A DNA stretch of 64,000 nucleotides from Flavivirga amylovorans (GCF_030540875.1 NZ_JAUOEM010000001.1:248001-312000), one strand, 5' to 3'. Positions 33,279 to 42,769 are shown, numbered from the stretch's first letter. Program-made: numbers and translations. The notes: generated by a model from the letters alone, not told the origin.

Positions 33279-34232
33279 ATGAGAAAATTTTTGCTCCTTT
33301 TTCTACTACCTACAATGACTTTTAGTCAATCTAACCTTGACGGTATAGAAGCTCTTTTTCAAAAAAAACAATTTGGGAAAGCGGAACAAAAGGCTCGCGA
33401 TTATTTAAAAACACATCCAAATAACTTGCAGGGCATTGAGTTATTGGGAGATGCTTATGGGCATCAAAAAAAATGGGATGCTGCTATTTTACAATATGAA
33501 AAGTTAGTAAAAAATAAAGAGAACCATGCCAATTACCATTATAAATATGGTGGTGCATTGGGTATGAAAGCCTTGTCTATTAGTAAAATAAAAGCCTTAG
33601 GGATTATAGGTGATGTAAAAGAAGCGTTTATGAAGGCTGCTGAGTTGGATAAAAAGCATATTCCTGCACGTTGGGCTTTAGTGGAACTATATATGCAATT
33701 GCCAGGTCTTATTGGTGGTAGTAAAAGTAAATCGTTGCTATATGCTGAAGAGTTAGAAACCCTTTCGAAAGTAGATGGTTATTTAGCAAAGGGGTATGTT
33801 TATGAGTATGATGATGAACCAGAATTAGCTGAAAAATTTTATAAAATGGCAATAAAAGAAGGGGGGTCTGTAACTTGTTATAATAAATTAACCACTTTGT
33901 ACGAAAACGAAAAAGAGCCGAAAAAAGCCATTGAAACTATTGAAGCAGCTCATAAAAAACACCAACGAAATGCGATGCACTATCAAATTGGAAAAGTTGC
34001 CGCAGAATACAATGTTGAGTTGCAAAAAGGGGAGCGCTGTTTAAAGACGTATTTGGATAATTATTCAGCCGAAGATGGGGTTCCTAAAGCTTGGGCGAAT
34101 TATCGTTTGGCGCAAATATACTTGCATAAAAAAAATAAACAAGAGGCATTGCGGTATATTGATTTGGCTATTGCTGAACTTCCTAAGGTTAAATTGTTTA
34201 AAAAGCATAAGGAGAAGATTTTTGATTTGTAG
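33279..34232 (+). CDS. Exported TPR-repeat protein
   Basis: 317 residues. A short signal peptide (about 1-16, ending TMTFS-Q) is followed by several tetratricopeptide-like helical pairs (FGKAEQKARDYLKTHPNNLQ at about 30, KKWDAAILQYEKLVKN at about 65, and a C-terminal QALRYIDLAI-like pair near 295). It would scaffold protein interactions in the periplasm. Its start lies 141 bases from the divergent alpha-2-macroglobulin start. No enzymatic motif is visible. Confidence 0.8.
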   Translation: MRKFLLLFLLPTMTFSQSNLDGIEALFQKKQFGKAEQKARDYLKTHPNNLQGIELLGDAYGHQKKWDAAILQYEKLVKNKENHANYHYKYGGALGMKALSISKIKALGIIGDVKEAFMKAAELDKKHIPARWALVELYMQLPGLIGGSKSKSLLYAEELETLSKVDGYLAKGYVYEYDDEPELAEKFYKMAIKEGGSVTCYNKLTTLYENEKEPKKAIETIEAAHKKHQRNAMHYQIGKVAAEYNVELQKGERCLKTYLDNYSAEDGVPKAWANYRLAQIYLHKKNKQEALRYIDLAIAELPKVKLFKKHKEKIFDL

Positions 34233-34366
34233 ATTGGTGTACTAAGTACAATGTAGAGACTACTTAGTATTGTTTTTCAAATTTTAGTTTTACCAATAAC
34301 CAAACAGCCATTAACTTTTATTGAGTTTAATTTGGAATTTGAAATCTGGAGGTTGATATTTGTTGT

Positions 34367-35728
34367 ATGAACGTACATTTTATAGCTATAGGTGGTGCTG
34401 CTATGCACAATTTAGCCTTGGCATTACATAATAAGGGATATCAGGTAACAGGGAGTGACGATACTATTTTCGAGCCTTCAAAATCAAGATTAGATGCTAA
34501 AGGACTATTGCCTGAAACCTTTGGATGGTATCCAGAAAAAATTACTACAGATTTAGATGCTATTGTTTTGGGGATGCATGCGAAAGCGGATAATCCAGAA
34601 TTGTTACAAGCTCAGGAATTGGGTTTGAAAATTTATAGCTATCCAGAGTTTTTGTACGAACAATCTAAACACAAAACCCGTGTTGTTATAGGCGGAAGTC
34701 ATGGTAAAACAACCATAACGTCTATGATTTTGCATGTGATGCATTATCACGATAGAGATGTTGATTATATGGTAGGCGCCCAGTTAGAAGGTTTTGACGT
34801 GATGGTAAAACTTACCGAAGAAAATGATTTTATCGTGTTAGAAGGGGATGAGTATCTGAGTTCTCCTATTGACAGACGTCCTAAATTTCATTTATATAAA
34901 CCTAATATAGCCTTATTAAGTGGTATTGCTTGGGATCATATTAATGTGTTTCCAACCTATGATAATTATGTAGAACAGTTTAACATTTTTGTTGATTCTA
35001 TTGTTAGTGGTGGTAACATTAGCTACAATGAAGAGGATCCCGAAGTAAAACGTGTTGTTGAAGCTTCGAATAATACCATTCGCAAATTAGCATACCAAAC
35101 GCCTGTATATACTGTAGAAAACGGACAAACCTTATTAGAAACTCCTGAAGGTGACTTGCCAATAGAAGTGTTTGGAAAGCATAATTTAAATAATCTTGCT
35201 GGTGCGAAATGGATTTGTCAGCATATGGGTATTGACGAAGATGATTTTTATGAAGCTATTTCCACTTTTAAAGGAGCTAGTAAACGTTTAGAAAAAATAG
35301 CTGAAAGTAAAACCAGTGTCGCCTATAAAGATTTTGCACATTCGCCTAGTAAAGTAGAAGCAACTACCAATGCGGTTAAAGAGCAATATGAAACTAGAAC
35401 CTTAGTGGCTTGTTTAGAATTGCATACCTATAGTAGTTTAAATGCTGAGTTTTTAAAGGAATATAAGGGAGCATTAAATGCTGCCGATATTGCGGTGGTG
35501 TTTTATTCCCCACATGCGGTTGAAATTAAAAAACTTGAAGAGGTAACACATGAACAAATAGCTAATGCTTTTCAACGTGATGATCTTATTATTTATACCA
35601 ATCCAGAAGATTTTAAGGACTTTTTATTTTCGCAGAACTTTGATAATAAAGCCTTGTTACTTATGAGTTCTGGGAATTATGGTGGATTGGATTTTGATAC
35701 TGTTAGAGGAGTTATTGGGGAATTTTAG
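34367..35728 (+). CDS. mpl: Mur ligase family protein, UDP-N-acetylmuramate:tripeptide ligase type (Mpl-like)
   Basis: 453-residue cytoplasmic ligase. It opens with a Rossmann-like domain (IAIGGAAMHNLALALHNKGYQVTGSDD), and the ATP loop GGSHGKTTITSM is at about residue 107. The recycled-ligase signature KDFAHSPSKVEATTNAV, in which the motif normally marks the C-terminal domain of Mpl, is near 322. Mpl joins recycled L-Ala-gamma-D-Glu-meso-Dap to UDP-MurNAc in peptidoglycan recycling. The absence of other mur or dcw genes nearby and the GGAAM opening favour Mpl over MurC. It stands alone here. Confidence 0.88.
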   Translation: MNVHFIAIGGAAMHNLALALHNKGYQVTGSDDTIFEPSKSRLDAKGLLPETFGWYPEKITTDLDAIVLGMHAKADNPELLQAQELGLKIYSYPEFLYEQSKHKTRVVIGGSHGKTTITSMILHVMHYHDRDVDYMVGAQLEGFDVMVKLTEENDFIVLEGDEYLSSPIDRRPKFHLYKPNIALLSGIAWDHINVFPTYDNYVEQFNIFVDSIVSGGNISYNEEDPEVKRVVEASNNTIRKLAYQTPVYTVENGQTLLETPEGDLPIEVFGKHNLNNLAGAKWICQHMGIDEDDFYEAISTFKGASKRLEKIAESKTSVAYKDFAHSPSKVEATTNAVKEQYETRTLVACLELHTYSSLNAEFLKEYKGALNAADIAVVFYSPHAVEIKKLEEVTHEQIANAFQRDDLIIYTNPEDFKDFLFSQNFDNKALLLMSSGNYGGLDFDTVRGVIGEF

Positions 35729-35790
35729 CTTATTATTCTCTATTTTTATAGGGTCTTCAGATTGTCGGGAATAAATTTATTAGTGTATAA

Positions 35791-37002
35791 TTAGAAAGAT
35801 TCTATATATATAAAATTTGTCAATCTAATATAATCCAAAATTATTTCATCTTCCTTTATTTTAGTGAGTACCCCATTGACATCAATGTATTTTAACTCCA
35901 AATTGAGAGATTCAAGTACGGGATATTTTCTCCTAATTAATTGTATAACTTCAATAAAAGTAGTATGCTTTTTAATCTGTAGATCACTTGAAGGAATTGC
36001 CAACTTAAAACTAGGTGAGTCACAAATGAGTGTTAGTTTTCTATTGATTATCATTCCTTGGTTATAATTATTAAATATTTCACCAATATTCTGTAAAAAA
36101 ATACTACTCTCATTTCCTAATGGAGCTAATCTCGCTGCTGGGGTAGCAGTATCTTTATTCATTGCATTAATTCTCTCCGGCTGAAAAATTCCAAAAAACT
36201 CAAGTAGTTTATCGATAGGAGAAGATAAAAGCAAAATTAATATTTCCAATGCGTAGAATATTGCGGAGAGAATCATTTGCAAAGCATTAATGATCACAAC
36301 CAAACCTTTAGCAATGATTGCTAAAAATATGTCAATTGATATCAATGCAATAGCTGCAATTATTGGAGTCATAAATCCAAGCGCAAAATAAAACCCTTTT
36401 ATATAACCGTCATATTTTACAAGAGCATCACTTACATTTTCTTCAGCTAGTTCTTCATACCTAAAAAGTGCTAATTCTCCTTGTAAATAGGCTAACCCAA
36501 TTAGAGCGAGGAAACAAAACGATATAAAGATTATTTTAAGCTTTAAGCTTATTGTACCTTTTGAAACGTTCTCTGGATCGTTAAATAGTATCCCTTGCAA
36601 CAATCTTCGAAAATTAATTAGTTCGAGTCCTATAAACCCCAAAAAAGTGGAAATCGTTATATATGAAATAGCAGAAAATAAACTCCATGAAACACTGACA
36701 AAACCTAAGTTAACACCTTTTGTACCCTCAAAGGAAGTAGCGCCTATCACCTCATTTAATGTACTAAACTCTGACAAAACTAATACAACTGCAATAAGTA
36801 CTATTATAAAATGTAAAACCTGTTGTCTGTAGTTTAGTCTAATTATTGAAGTGAATGCTCCAGTTAAAAAATTCGCAATAAAATCAAGAGGTCGATTAAG
36901 GTTCTGAATAAACCTAGAAATAAGGTCTAACAACTTATTTCGGAAAAAGTATAATCCAATAATGTTGCTTAGGATAAATCCAATTTCTTTTAAGTAATCC
37001 AT
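35791..37002 (-). CDS. Multi-helix membrane protein with a beta-grasp-like C-terminal tail
   Basis: 403 residues that I do not recognise. Hydrophobic segments lie at about 63-82, 108-128, 156-175, 204-232 and 233-262, giving five or six membrane passes. A soluble linker follows (263-320), then an 80-residue tail (322-401) beginning KLTLICDSPSFKLAIPSSD and ending DEIILDYIRLTNFIYIES. The alternation of beta strand, helix (FIEVIQLIRRKYP) and strands, with a loop-to-strand end like that of ubiquitin, suggests a beta-grasp fold of the ubiquitin/YukD type; this is inference. It begins 3 bases after the vWA lipoprotein stop, so the two are an operon. Function unknown. Confidence 0.6.
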   Translation of the reverse strand: MDYLKEIGFILSNIIGLYFFRNKLLDLISRFIQNLNRPLDFIANFLTGAFTSIIRLNYRQQVLHFIIVLIAVVLVLSEFSTLNEVIGATSFEGTKGVNLGFVSVSWSLFSAISYITISTFLGFIGLELINFRRLLQGILFNDPENVSKGTISLKLKIIFISFCFLALIGLAYLQGELALFRYEELAEENVSDALVKYDGYIKGFYFALGFMTPIIAAIALISIDIFLAIIAKGLVVIINALQMILSAIFYALEILILLLSSPIDKLLEFFGIFQPERINAMNKDTATPAARLAPLGNESSIFLQNIGEIFNNYNQGMIINRKLTLICDSPSFKLAIPSSDLQIKKHTTFIEVIQLIRRKYPVLESLNLELKYIDVNGVLTKIKEDEIILDYIRLTNFIYIESF

Positions 37003-37005
37003 AAA

Positions 37006-37851
37006 TTAGTATTTTATGCATTGGTCAGGTGTTAAAAATTCTAAACTATTACATTTCAGTACATTCTTCCAGTCCTCTATATTGCTTTTATATTCATCTA
37101 AAGAAGTAAAATTATTTTTCGAAACATACCTGCCTACTATATTTATTCCCCCTAAATCAATTTCGATGTTTTTCAATCCATCTTTTTTTGTTGTCTCTTG
37201 AAAATCACTATATATACAGATATAAAAATCATGTCTCTGATATTGAACATCACTTAAATCAAATTTTATACTATTTAAAGCATTTATTATATCAGTTTCT
37301 CCTGAAGAATTATTTTTATAGTGTTCTTTAAAAGCCTCAATTCTCTTAATGGTTTCTAATTTCTCTACAGTTGCTTCTTTAAAAGCCTTTTCATTAAATA
37401 TTCTTCTCCTTTTTTCATATCCCTTCATTTTCATGTCATGTTCAGGTTTTTTTTCTGAAAAGGAATATTTATCCGATGACAAATCAATTTTTAAAAACTG
37501 AGCATCATCTAAGAAGCTATTAGATTGTATCTTTTTTATAATTATACATTCTTTTCCAATAACCATTCGGTTTTCTATATGGTCAATAATTTCATCGCAA
37601 GCTAACTCAAAATAATTGACTGTTTCAGTTACTTCAGATAAGTTTTCTTGAATTTTATTAAATGATCCACTAATATCTAGAAAATAAACGGTTAGTTTTT
37701 TATTTGTTTTTTTATCTGAAGTGATAGACTCAGTTAGTTTATTTTCTTTGATGTTGTCAAAATCTATCTTTTCATTTGACTGATTCCCTGAACCACATCC
37801 AGTTGCAACAAAAAAAACAAGTATAATTACAAAAAAACGTTTCATATTCAT
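37006..37851 (-). CDS. vWA-like lipoprotein of unknown function
   Basis: 281 residues. The signal peptide (RFFVIILVFFVATG) ends at a lipobox cysteine (GCGSG), so it is an exported lipoprotein. The mature part begins with a polar linker and then LTVYFLDISGSF, whose DxSxS is the metal-ion-dependent adhesion site (MIDAS) motif of von Willebrand A domains. DFYICIYSDFQE near residue 215 is consistent with a later vWA strand and Asp. Between them a charged helical insertion (MKMKGYEKRRRIF...) is unusual. Either ATG 37851 or ATG 37845 could be the start. It precedes the membrane protein by 3 bases and presumably works with it. Confidence 0.68.
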   Translation of the reverse strand: MNMKRFFVIILVFFVATGCGSGNQSNEKIDFDNIKENKLTESITSDKKTNKKLTVYFLDISGSFNKIQENLSEVTETVNYFELACDEIIDHIENRMVIGKECIIIKKIQSNSFLDDAQFLKIDLSSDKYSFSEKKPEHDMKMKGYEKRRRIFNEKAFKEATVEKLETIKRIEAFKEHYKNNSSGETDIINALNSIKFDLSDVQYQRHDFYICIYSDFQETTKKDGLKNIEIDLGGINIVGRYVSKNNFTSLDEYKSNIEDWKNVLKCNSLEFLTPDQCIKY

Positions 37852-38175
37852 TTTTATCTGGTTATTTTTGTTGGTTAAACGGAAGTAATATTCCTTATAA
37901 TTTCAAACGCTTTATATTAATACAACAAAAATAAAAATTGGGTGGTATGATGTATGAAGTTATTTTTCTTAAAAACTTCAATATTGTTTTAATATTTTTC
38001 TATCAATGTATAATGTTCCAAAAGGAAAAACAAGCAACCAGAAACTTTTTAGGTTGTTTCTTAGAAACACCATTTTTTGCTTAACACTAACACGAAGTGT
38101 ATTGAAAGTAAAAAATAGAAACAATGTTCTGTGAGCAGGATCATTATTTTTACCAAATCTGGATTGTGAATAAAA

Positions 38176-38595
38176 CTACCTCCTCAAAAACTGCATGGCT
38201 CCAGTATTTAATTGAAAGTCTAAATCTGAAACAAAATAATCAATCTCATTATCTGGGAAACTGAGATTAATGTTACTGATAACATTGCAAATACCTTTAT
38301 AATAATCTAAAAGTTTATAGTTGTCTGGATTCAAGTCTTCTTGCCTACACCAATCTAAAAAATCCGAAGATTCATTAATGGCTACGATGGCTCTAAAAAC
38401 AATGATAAAATTTAATATAGGGTTGTAATAATCTAGATCATCATACTCATCCGAAACATGAATATTATATGTACTATTATCTATTTTTAAAACTATTGGA
38501 ATTAATTTTTTGTCAATAGAAAGCCCTTTGCCCAACCAAATTGTGATCCCTCTGGTAGCAATAAAGTTTTGAATATCTGTGATCTCAGGGTACAT
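38176..38595 (-). CDS. Small acidic protein of unknown function
   Basis: 139 residues, no signal peptide or membrane segment, with many Asp and Asn. MYPEITDIQNFIATRG opens it; a WLGKG turn, a DYYNPILNFIIVFRAIVA helix and CRQEDLNPDNYKLLDYY follow. I do not recognise the family. It lies alone between the amidase and the vWA pair on the same strand. The preceding 324-base gap (37852-38175) holds no gene that I can see; it contains only a weak imperfect stem at 38052-38071. It could be a narrow-distribution accessory gene. Confidence 0.55.
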   Translation of the reverse strand: MYPEITDIQNFIATRGITIWLGKGLSIDKKLIPIVLKIDNSTYNIHVSDEYDDLDYYNPILNFIIVFRAIVAINESSDFLDWCRQEDLNPDNYKLLDYYKGICNVISNINLSFPDNEIDYFVSDLDFQLNTGAMQFLRR

Positions 38596-38664
38596 TAATA
38601 CTGAAATGTATAAATTAAAACCCTTTATTCAAAATTGCTTAAACACTTTCTTAATTAAATTTAA

Positions 38665-39747
38665 TCAATATAGCCTTTTGCTTTCATTAAAGTCGACTAA
38701 GAGTCCGTTAAAGATCCATTTTGCTAACGCTTTTCTATTTTGATAATTGAGAATTCGCTTCTGATCTTTTTTGTTTTTTATATTGCCTAGCTCAATATAT
38801 ACCATAGCAGGCAAGGTTTTTTTTACTAAGTATAAGCCTCTAGATTTTACAGAGCCCGAATAGATCCTATTAGGTTGGTATTTAGCATATTTTTCTTTGA
38901 ACGACTTATGAATATTTTTAGCTAATCGTTTTCCACTTTTACTGTTATAGTGATGATAGAAAAATACGTCTATGTTTTTACCTTTACTTCTACTGTCAAT
39001 ATGCGTTACAATAAGTCTTTGGTAAGCCCCTTTATGTTTTACATATAAATTATTTACAGTTCTTGTACGTTGCCTTAATCGTAATTTTTGACTTTTTGAA
39101 ATGGGTTCATTTGGAAAGTTAACTTCATCGTAATCTACCTCAAGTATTTTTTCATCTCTAATACCATCATTTTTATCCTTAATAATGATATAGACCTTAG
39201 CGCCATTAGAAATGAGCTTTCTTGCCAACCGTAACGTAACATCATAGGCATATTCATCTTCAGAAATTAGTTTACCATTGTATGTTTCAATAGCTCCAGG
39301 ATCTGGACCACCATGACCAGAAATTAAATAATAAACAGTACCATTTAGTGTGTCACTTTCTAAAGGAATATTTTCATAATCTTTACCAAAAATCGGATTA
39401 TTAATTTCTTTTACTAAAGGCTTATTGTTGTTAGGTTTAGCATGAGCTTCAGGTGTCTTTTTATCTACTATAGGTGGTATTTCAACACGAACAATAGTAT
39501 CTTTTTCTATACTTGGAAGTATATACGTTTTTCCCTTTATTAAAGTGAGGTTTTCTGTTAAGCTATCCTTATTTAGTTTAATAAAAGCTTTGTAGTGTTT
39601 TGTTGGTTCAAGACCATTATTACGAAGTATAGAATAAATGCCATCACCAGCATTAGCTGTTACTTTTTTTTGAGATGTTTGAGCAATAACGATACTAGAT
39701 ATAGCCAAATAAAAAAAGAGAAAAAACAGTTTTTTTAATATTTTCAA
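38665..39747 (-). CDS. N-acetylmuramoyl-L-alanine amidase (Amidase_3)
   Basis: 360 residues. A signal peptide (about 1-22, ending SSIVIA-Q) is followed by a LysM-like or linker region (GDGIYSILRNNGLEPTKHYKAF is typical of a LysM-type start). The Amidase_3 catalytic domain begins near residue 130 with SGHGGPDPGA (first zinc His), then EDEYAYDVTLRLARKL (Glu), THIDSRSKG (His) and VYIELGNIKN (catalytic Glu). It cleaves the amide bond between MurNAc and L-Ala in the periplasm, as in cell separation or turnover. The start is TTG 39747; a stop lies three codons upstream, and no ATG precedes the signal peptide. Confidence 0.87.
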   Translation of the reverse strand: MKILKKLFFLFFYLAISSIVIAQTSQKKVTANAGDGIYSILRNNGLEPTKHYKAFIKLNKDSLTENLTLIKGKTYILPSIEKDTIVRVEIPPIVDKKTPEAHAKPNNNKPLVKEINNPIFGKDYENIPLESDTLNGTVYYLISGHGGPDPGAIETYNGKLISEDEYAYDVTLRLARKLISNGAKVYIIIKDKNDGIRDEKILEVDYDEVNFPNEPISKSQKLRLRQRTRTVNNLYVKHKGAYQRLIVTHIDSRSKGKNIDVFFYHHYNSKSGKRLAKNIHKSFKEKYAKYQPNRIYSGSVKSRGLYLVKKTLPAMVYIELGNIKNKKDQKRILNYQNRKALAKWIFNGLLVDFNESKRLY

Positions 39748-39827
39748 TACTAATTAATTTTGAATCAAGACCTCAATGGTATAAAAATAACCACATCATT
39801 CTAATAAACAACGCTATATCTCTATTT

Positions 39828-40445
39828 TTATTTATTTAAATCGTCTTGATTTAAAAATACTTTATTTAAAAATTGTTCAATACTTTTTTGATTCGCTCGG
39901 ATTAGTTCAGCTCTGGCGCTTTCCATATCACGAGGTTTTTTATCTTGTGAAAGTTTAAATTTACCTTCCCAATCAGTAATAGTGATTTCAAACATTTTGA
40001 TATAATCTAAGTAACCTTCCATACTACGATTATCAGGTTCTAAAACGAATTTATGTTCTGGAGCTTCCAAAAAAGAAGTCATATCGATTAATGATTCTTT
40101 TAAAGACTCTTTACTTTCAATAGCTGTAACAGTAGCTTTTAAATGAACGATAATGTAATTCCAAGTTGGTAATTGTTTTGTTGCGTAAATACTAGGCGAG
40201 ATATAACATTGCGGACCAGAAAATATAATAGTAACATCGTTATCATCTTTTAATAATTCAGCTTGGGGATTAAATTTATCTATGTGCCCAATAAGTTTCC
40301 CTTCATTATTATAAATTAAAGGTAAGTGGGTAATTAATGGTTGATTATCTTTTACTGAAATTAAAGTAGCTAAAGGATAGGCTTTAATTACTTCAATCAT
40401 GTGATTAATATTGTTGTCCTGATGGTATTTTGGAGGATATTTCAA
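39828..40445 (-). CDS. PaiB-like FMN-binding protein
   Basis: 205 residues of the PaiB/FMN-binding negative regulator family: YPPKYHQDNN at the N-terminus, AYPLATLISV, PLIYNNEGKLIGHIDKFNPQAE and SPSIYATKQLPTWNYIIVHLKA, which is the cofactor-binding split-barrel pattern. C-terminal LSQDKKPRDMESAR is typical. Described members of this family have been linked to repression of sporulation and protease genes, but a flavin-dependent enzyme role is equally possible. The start is TTG 40445, since the frame has a stop four codons upstream and no ATG. Confidence 0.75.
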   Translation of the reverse strand: MKYPPKYHQDNNINHMIEVIKAYPLATLISVKDNQPLITHLPLIYNNEGKLIGHIDKFNPQAELLKDDNDVTIIFSGPQCYISPSIYATKQLPTWNYIIVHLKATVTAIESKESLKESLIDMTSFLEAPEHKFVLEPDNRSMEGYLDYIKMFEITITDWEGKFKLSQDKKPRDMESARAELIRANQKSIEQFLNKVFLNQDDLNK

Positions 40446-40482
40446 ATGAATCTTTTAAATTTAAAGTGATGACTTATTAAAT

Positions 40483-40642
40483 GAACTCATTTTGACTTTT
40501 TCTATTTCCTAAAAAATGGCTAAAATTCGCTCATAATTTTGTTACTTTTTTTATGCGTAAAACTGCTATGCCTTGCAAAAAATGCCTCATCTGAACAAAT
40601 ATTATCTCATTTTCGGTTAAAACAAAAAGTCAAGATGAGTTC
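40483..40642. repeat. Inverted-repeat element of about 160 bp before radC
   Basis: GAACTCATTTTGACTTTTTC (40483-40502) and CAAAAAGTCAAGATGAGTTC (40623-40642) are inverted arms matching at 18 of 20 positions and enclosing about 120 bases without a reading frame. The arms together with the enclosed AAAATTCGCTCATAATTTTG and TTGCAAAAAATGCCTC look like a non-autonomous mobile or REP-type element. It fills the gap 40446-40760 between the PaiB-like gene and radC. Confidence 0.68.
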
Positions 40643-40760
40643 AATGTATAAAACTACAATATTTATTTTTTAAAAGAACAGAAAGAAATTACTTACTTTA
40701 TAAATTATTGATTTACTTTGTGTAAAATTAAAAATTCACAAAATAACGTATATCTAACCA

Positions 40761-41459
40761 ATGCAAGAAAAGCTAGCATCGTTTTCAATAAAAAACTGGT
40801 CGCAAGGAGATCAACCAAGAGAAAAACTATTTTATAAAGGAAGAGAAGTATTAAGTGATGCAGAATTGGTGGCTATTTTAATAGGTTCTGGCAACAGAGA
40901 TGAAAGTGCTGTTGCCTTATGTAAACGAATTTTAGCAAGCGTAGATAATAATTTAAGTGAACTTGGAAAACTATCTATCATACAACTTATGGAATTTAAA
41001 GGTATTGGAGAAGCTAAAGCAATTTCTATTGCTGCAGCTTTAGAATTAGGAAGACGTAGAAGAGTGGAGGATGCTTTACAAAGAAGTAAAATAATATCCA
41101 GTAGATCTGTTTTTGAACTCATGCAGCCAAAAATAGGGGAGTTAAAACATGAAGAGTTTTGGATTATTTATTTAAACAATTCTAATAGAGTAATTCAAAA
41201 AAATCAATTGAGTAAAGGAGGCATTACTGGTACTTTAGTTGATGTACGTTTAGTGCTTAAAAATGCTTTAGAGGTTGGAGCCACGGGCTTAATATTAGCA
41301 CATAACCATCCGTCGGGAACTTTAAAACCTAGTGAATCTGATAAACAAATTACCAATAAATTAAAAAAGGCAGCTCAAAGTATAGATATAAAGGTGCTAG
41401 ATCATCTAATTATAACAGAAAAAGCATATTTTAGTTTCGCAGATGAAACGCTTTTATAA
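40761..41459 (+). CDS. radC: RadC/JAB-MPN domain DNA repair-associated protein
   Basis: 232 residues. The N-terminal half carries a helix-hairpin-helix pair (LMEFKGIGEAKAISIAAALELGRR). The C-terminal RadC/JAMM domain has its metal motif in LAHNHPSGTLKPSESD. The family has traditionally been tied to DNA repair, although its JAMM-like active site and phenotype are unsettled. ATG 40761 gives KNWSQGDQPREKL near the N-terminus, as in homologues. The downstream deacetylase-like gene overlaps its stop by one base. Confidence 0.92.
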   Translation: MQEKLASFSIKNWSQGDQPREKLFYKGREVLSDAELVAILIGSGNRDESAVALCKRILASVDNNLSELGKLSIIQLMEFKGIGEAKAISIAAALELGRRRRVEDALQRSKIISSRSVFELMQPKIGELKHEEFWIIYLNNSNRVIQKNQLSKGGITGTLVDVRLVLKNALEVGATGLILAHNHPSGTLKPSESDKQITNKLKKAAQSIDIKVLDHLIITEKAYFSFADETLL

Positions 41460-42769
41460 TGCTTTTAGTTTATACTCATAAAATATCACCTCGATTAAAA
41501 TACATTTTTAAACATATTTGCTCTAGAATTCTAGGCGTAGAAGTAGATTTTACGACCAAAATAGAAACATTTATTGCGCACGATAGTTTAAAAATGTCTT
41601 ACACAAAACAACAACTCGCTAATGAGTTTTTTATTAAAAGTCATGATATATTATTTGAGCAAGGACTAAATGATTTGGATATTAATATCCATGATTGGGA
41701 AAATACAAAATGCTTTTTTTTTAATGGAGATAAAAGTGCTATTCCTTTCGATATATTTGCTGCTTCTTTTTATTTATTATCACGATATGAAGAATATTTA
41801 CCGCATGTAAAAGATGAATTTGGTCGTTTTACTGCAGAAGAAAGTTTAGCCTATAAGCATGGATTTCTTAAACAACCTGTGGTTGATATTTGGGCGTACA
41901 AATTTAAAGATGCTTTACAAACTCAGTTTCCTGAATTTAAGTTTCCAGAAAAAAACTATACTATTAAACCCATTATTGATGTTCCTAGTGCCTATAATTT
42001 TAGGCTGAAAGGAATAATTAGAACTCTTGGAGGTATGGCTAAAGATTTGGTTAGGTTTAGATTTAAAGGTCTGTATCTTAGAATTATGGTTATTCTTGGT
42101 TTTATGCATGATCCGTTTGATACTTATAAGTATATAATAAACAGACAAAAACATACCAAGTTTAAGTTTCTGTTCTTTTTTTTAATAGGCGACTATTCTA
42201 CTTACGACAAAGGTATTAACCCTAATAAAAAGAAGTTTGTGTCGCTTATAAAACATATTGCAGATTATTGCATAGTTGGTTTAAAAGCTTCCTATTTTGC
42301 TGTTGATGATATATCTATTTTGAAGAAAGAAAAATCACGAATGGAAGCCATTTTAAACATCTCATTAAAAGCTTCCAGACATTCTTTTTCCAGACTTAAT
42401 TTACCTAATTCATATAGAAATCTTATAGAATTAGAAGTAAAGGAAGATTATACCATGGGATATATCGATCAGATTGGTTTTAGAGCAGGATCGTGTACAC
42501 CTTTTTTATTTTACGATTTAGATTATGAAGTACAAACTCCTTTAAAAGTTCATTCATATCACCTTTTGGATTATGCCTTGTTAAAAACACATTCTTTATT
42601 AGATAAAAAGAAAGTTTTAAGTGAGATCATTCATGAGGTAAAGCAAGTTAATGGCGAGTTTGTTACAGTATTTCACAATTATACTTTTGGTGCTGAAAGA
42701 AGATGGAATGGGTTTAAAGATTTATTTAATATTATTTTAGAATCTGCAAATGAAACAAACGAAACTTGA
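41459..42769 (+). CDS. Polysaccharide deacetylase-like protein (Bacteroidota type)
   Basis: 436 residues, cytoplasmic or peripheral, with no signal peptide. It begins LVYTHKISPRLKYIFKHI and has an inner stretch PFDIFAASFYLLSRYEEYLPH. The C-terminal half reads SRHSFSRLNLPNSYRNLIEL, DYTMGYIDQIGFRAG and GEFVTVFHNYTFG, resembling a carbohydrate-esterase 4 NodB barrel in which the usual first metal Asp motif is degenerate. I place it with the Bacteroidota polysaccharide-deacetylase family proteins. It overlaps radC and the HAD nucleotidase gene, showing an operon, though the three functions have no obvious link. Confidence 0.7.
   Translation: MLLVYTHKISPRLKYIFKHICSRILGVEVDFTTKIETFIAHDSLKMSYTKQQLANEFFIKSHDILFEQGLNDLDINIHDWENTKCFFFNGDKSAIPFDIFAASFYLLSRYEEYLPHVKDEFGRFTAEESLAYKHGFLKQPVVDIWAYKFKDALQTQFPEFKFPEKNYTIKPIIDVPSAYNFRLKGIIRTLGGMAKDLVRFRFKGLYLRIMVILGFMHDPFDTYKYIINRQKHTKFKFLFFFLIGDYSTYDKGINPNKKKFVSLIKHIADYCIVGLKASYFAVDDISILKKEKSRMEAILNISLKASRHSFSRLNLPNSYRNLIELEVKEDYTMGYIDQIGFRAGSCTPFLFYDLDYEVQTPLKVHSYHLLDYALLKTHSLLDKKKVLSEIIHEVKQVNGEFVTVFHNYTFGAERRWNGFKDLFNIILESANETNET

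Noticed and set aside
38052-38071. Terminator in the 37852-38175 gap
   Set aside because: The stem GGTTGTTTC/GAAACACC has a bulge, and the T-run is on the plus strand where no gene ends.
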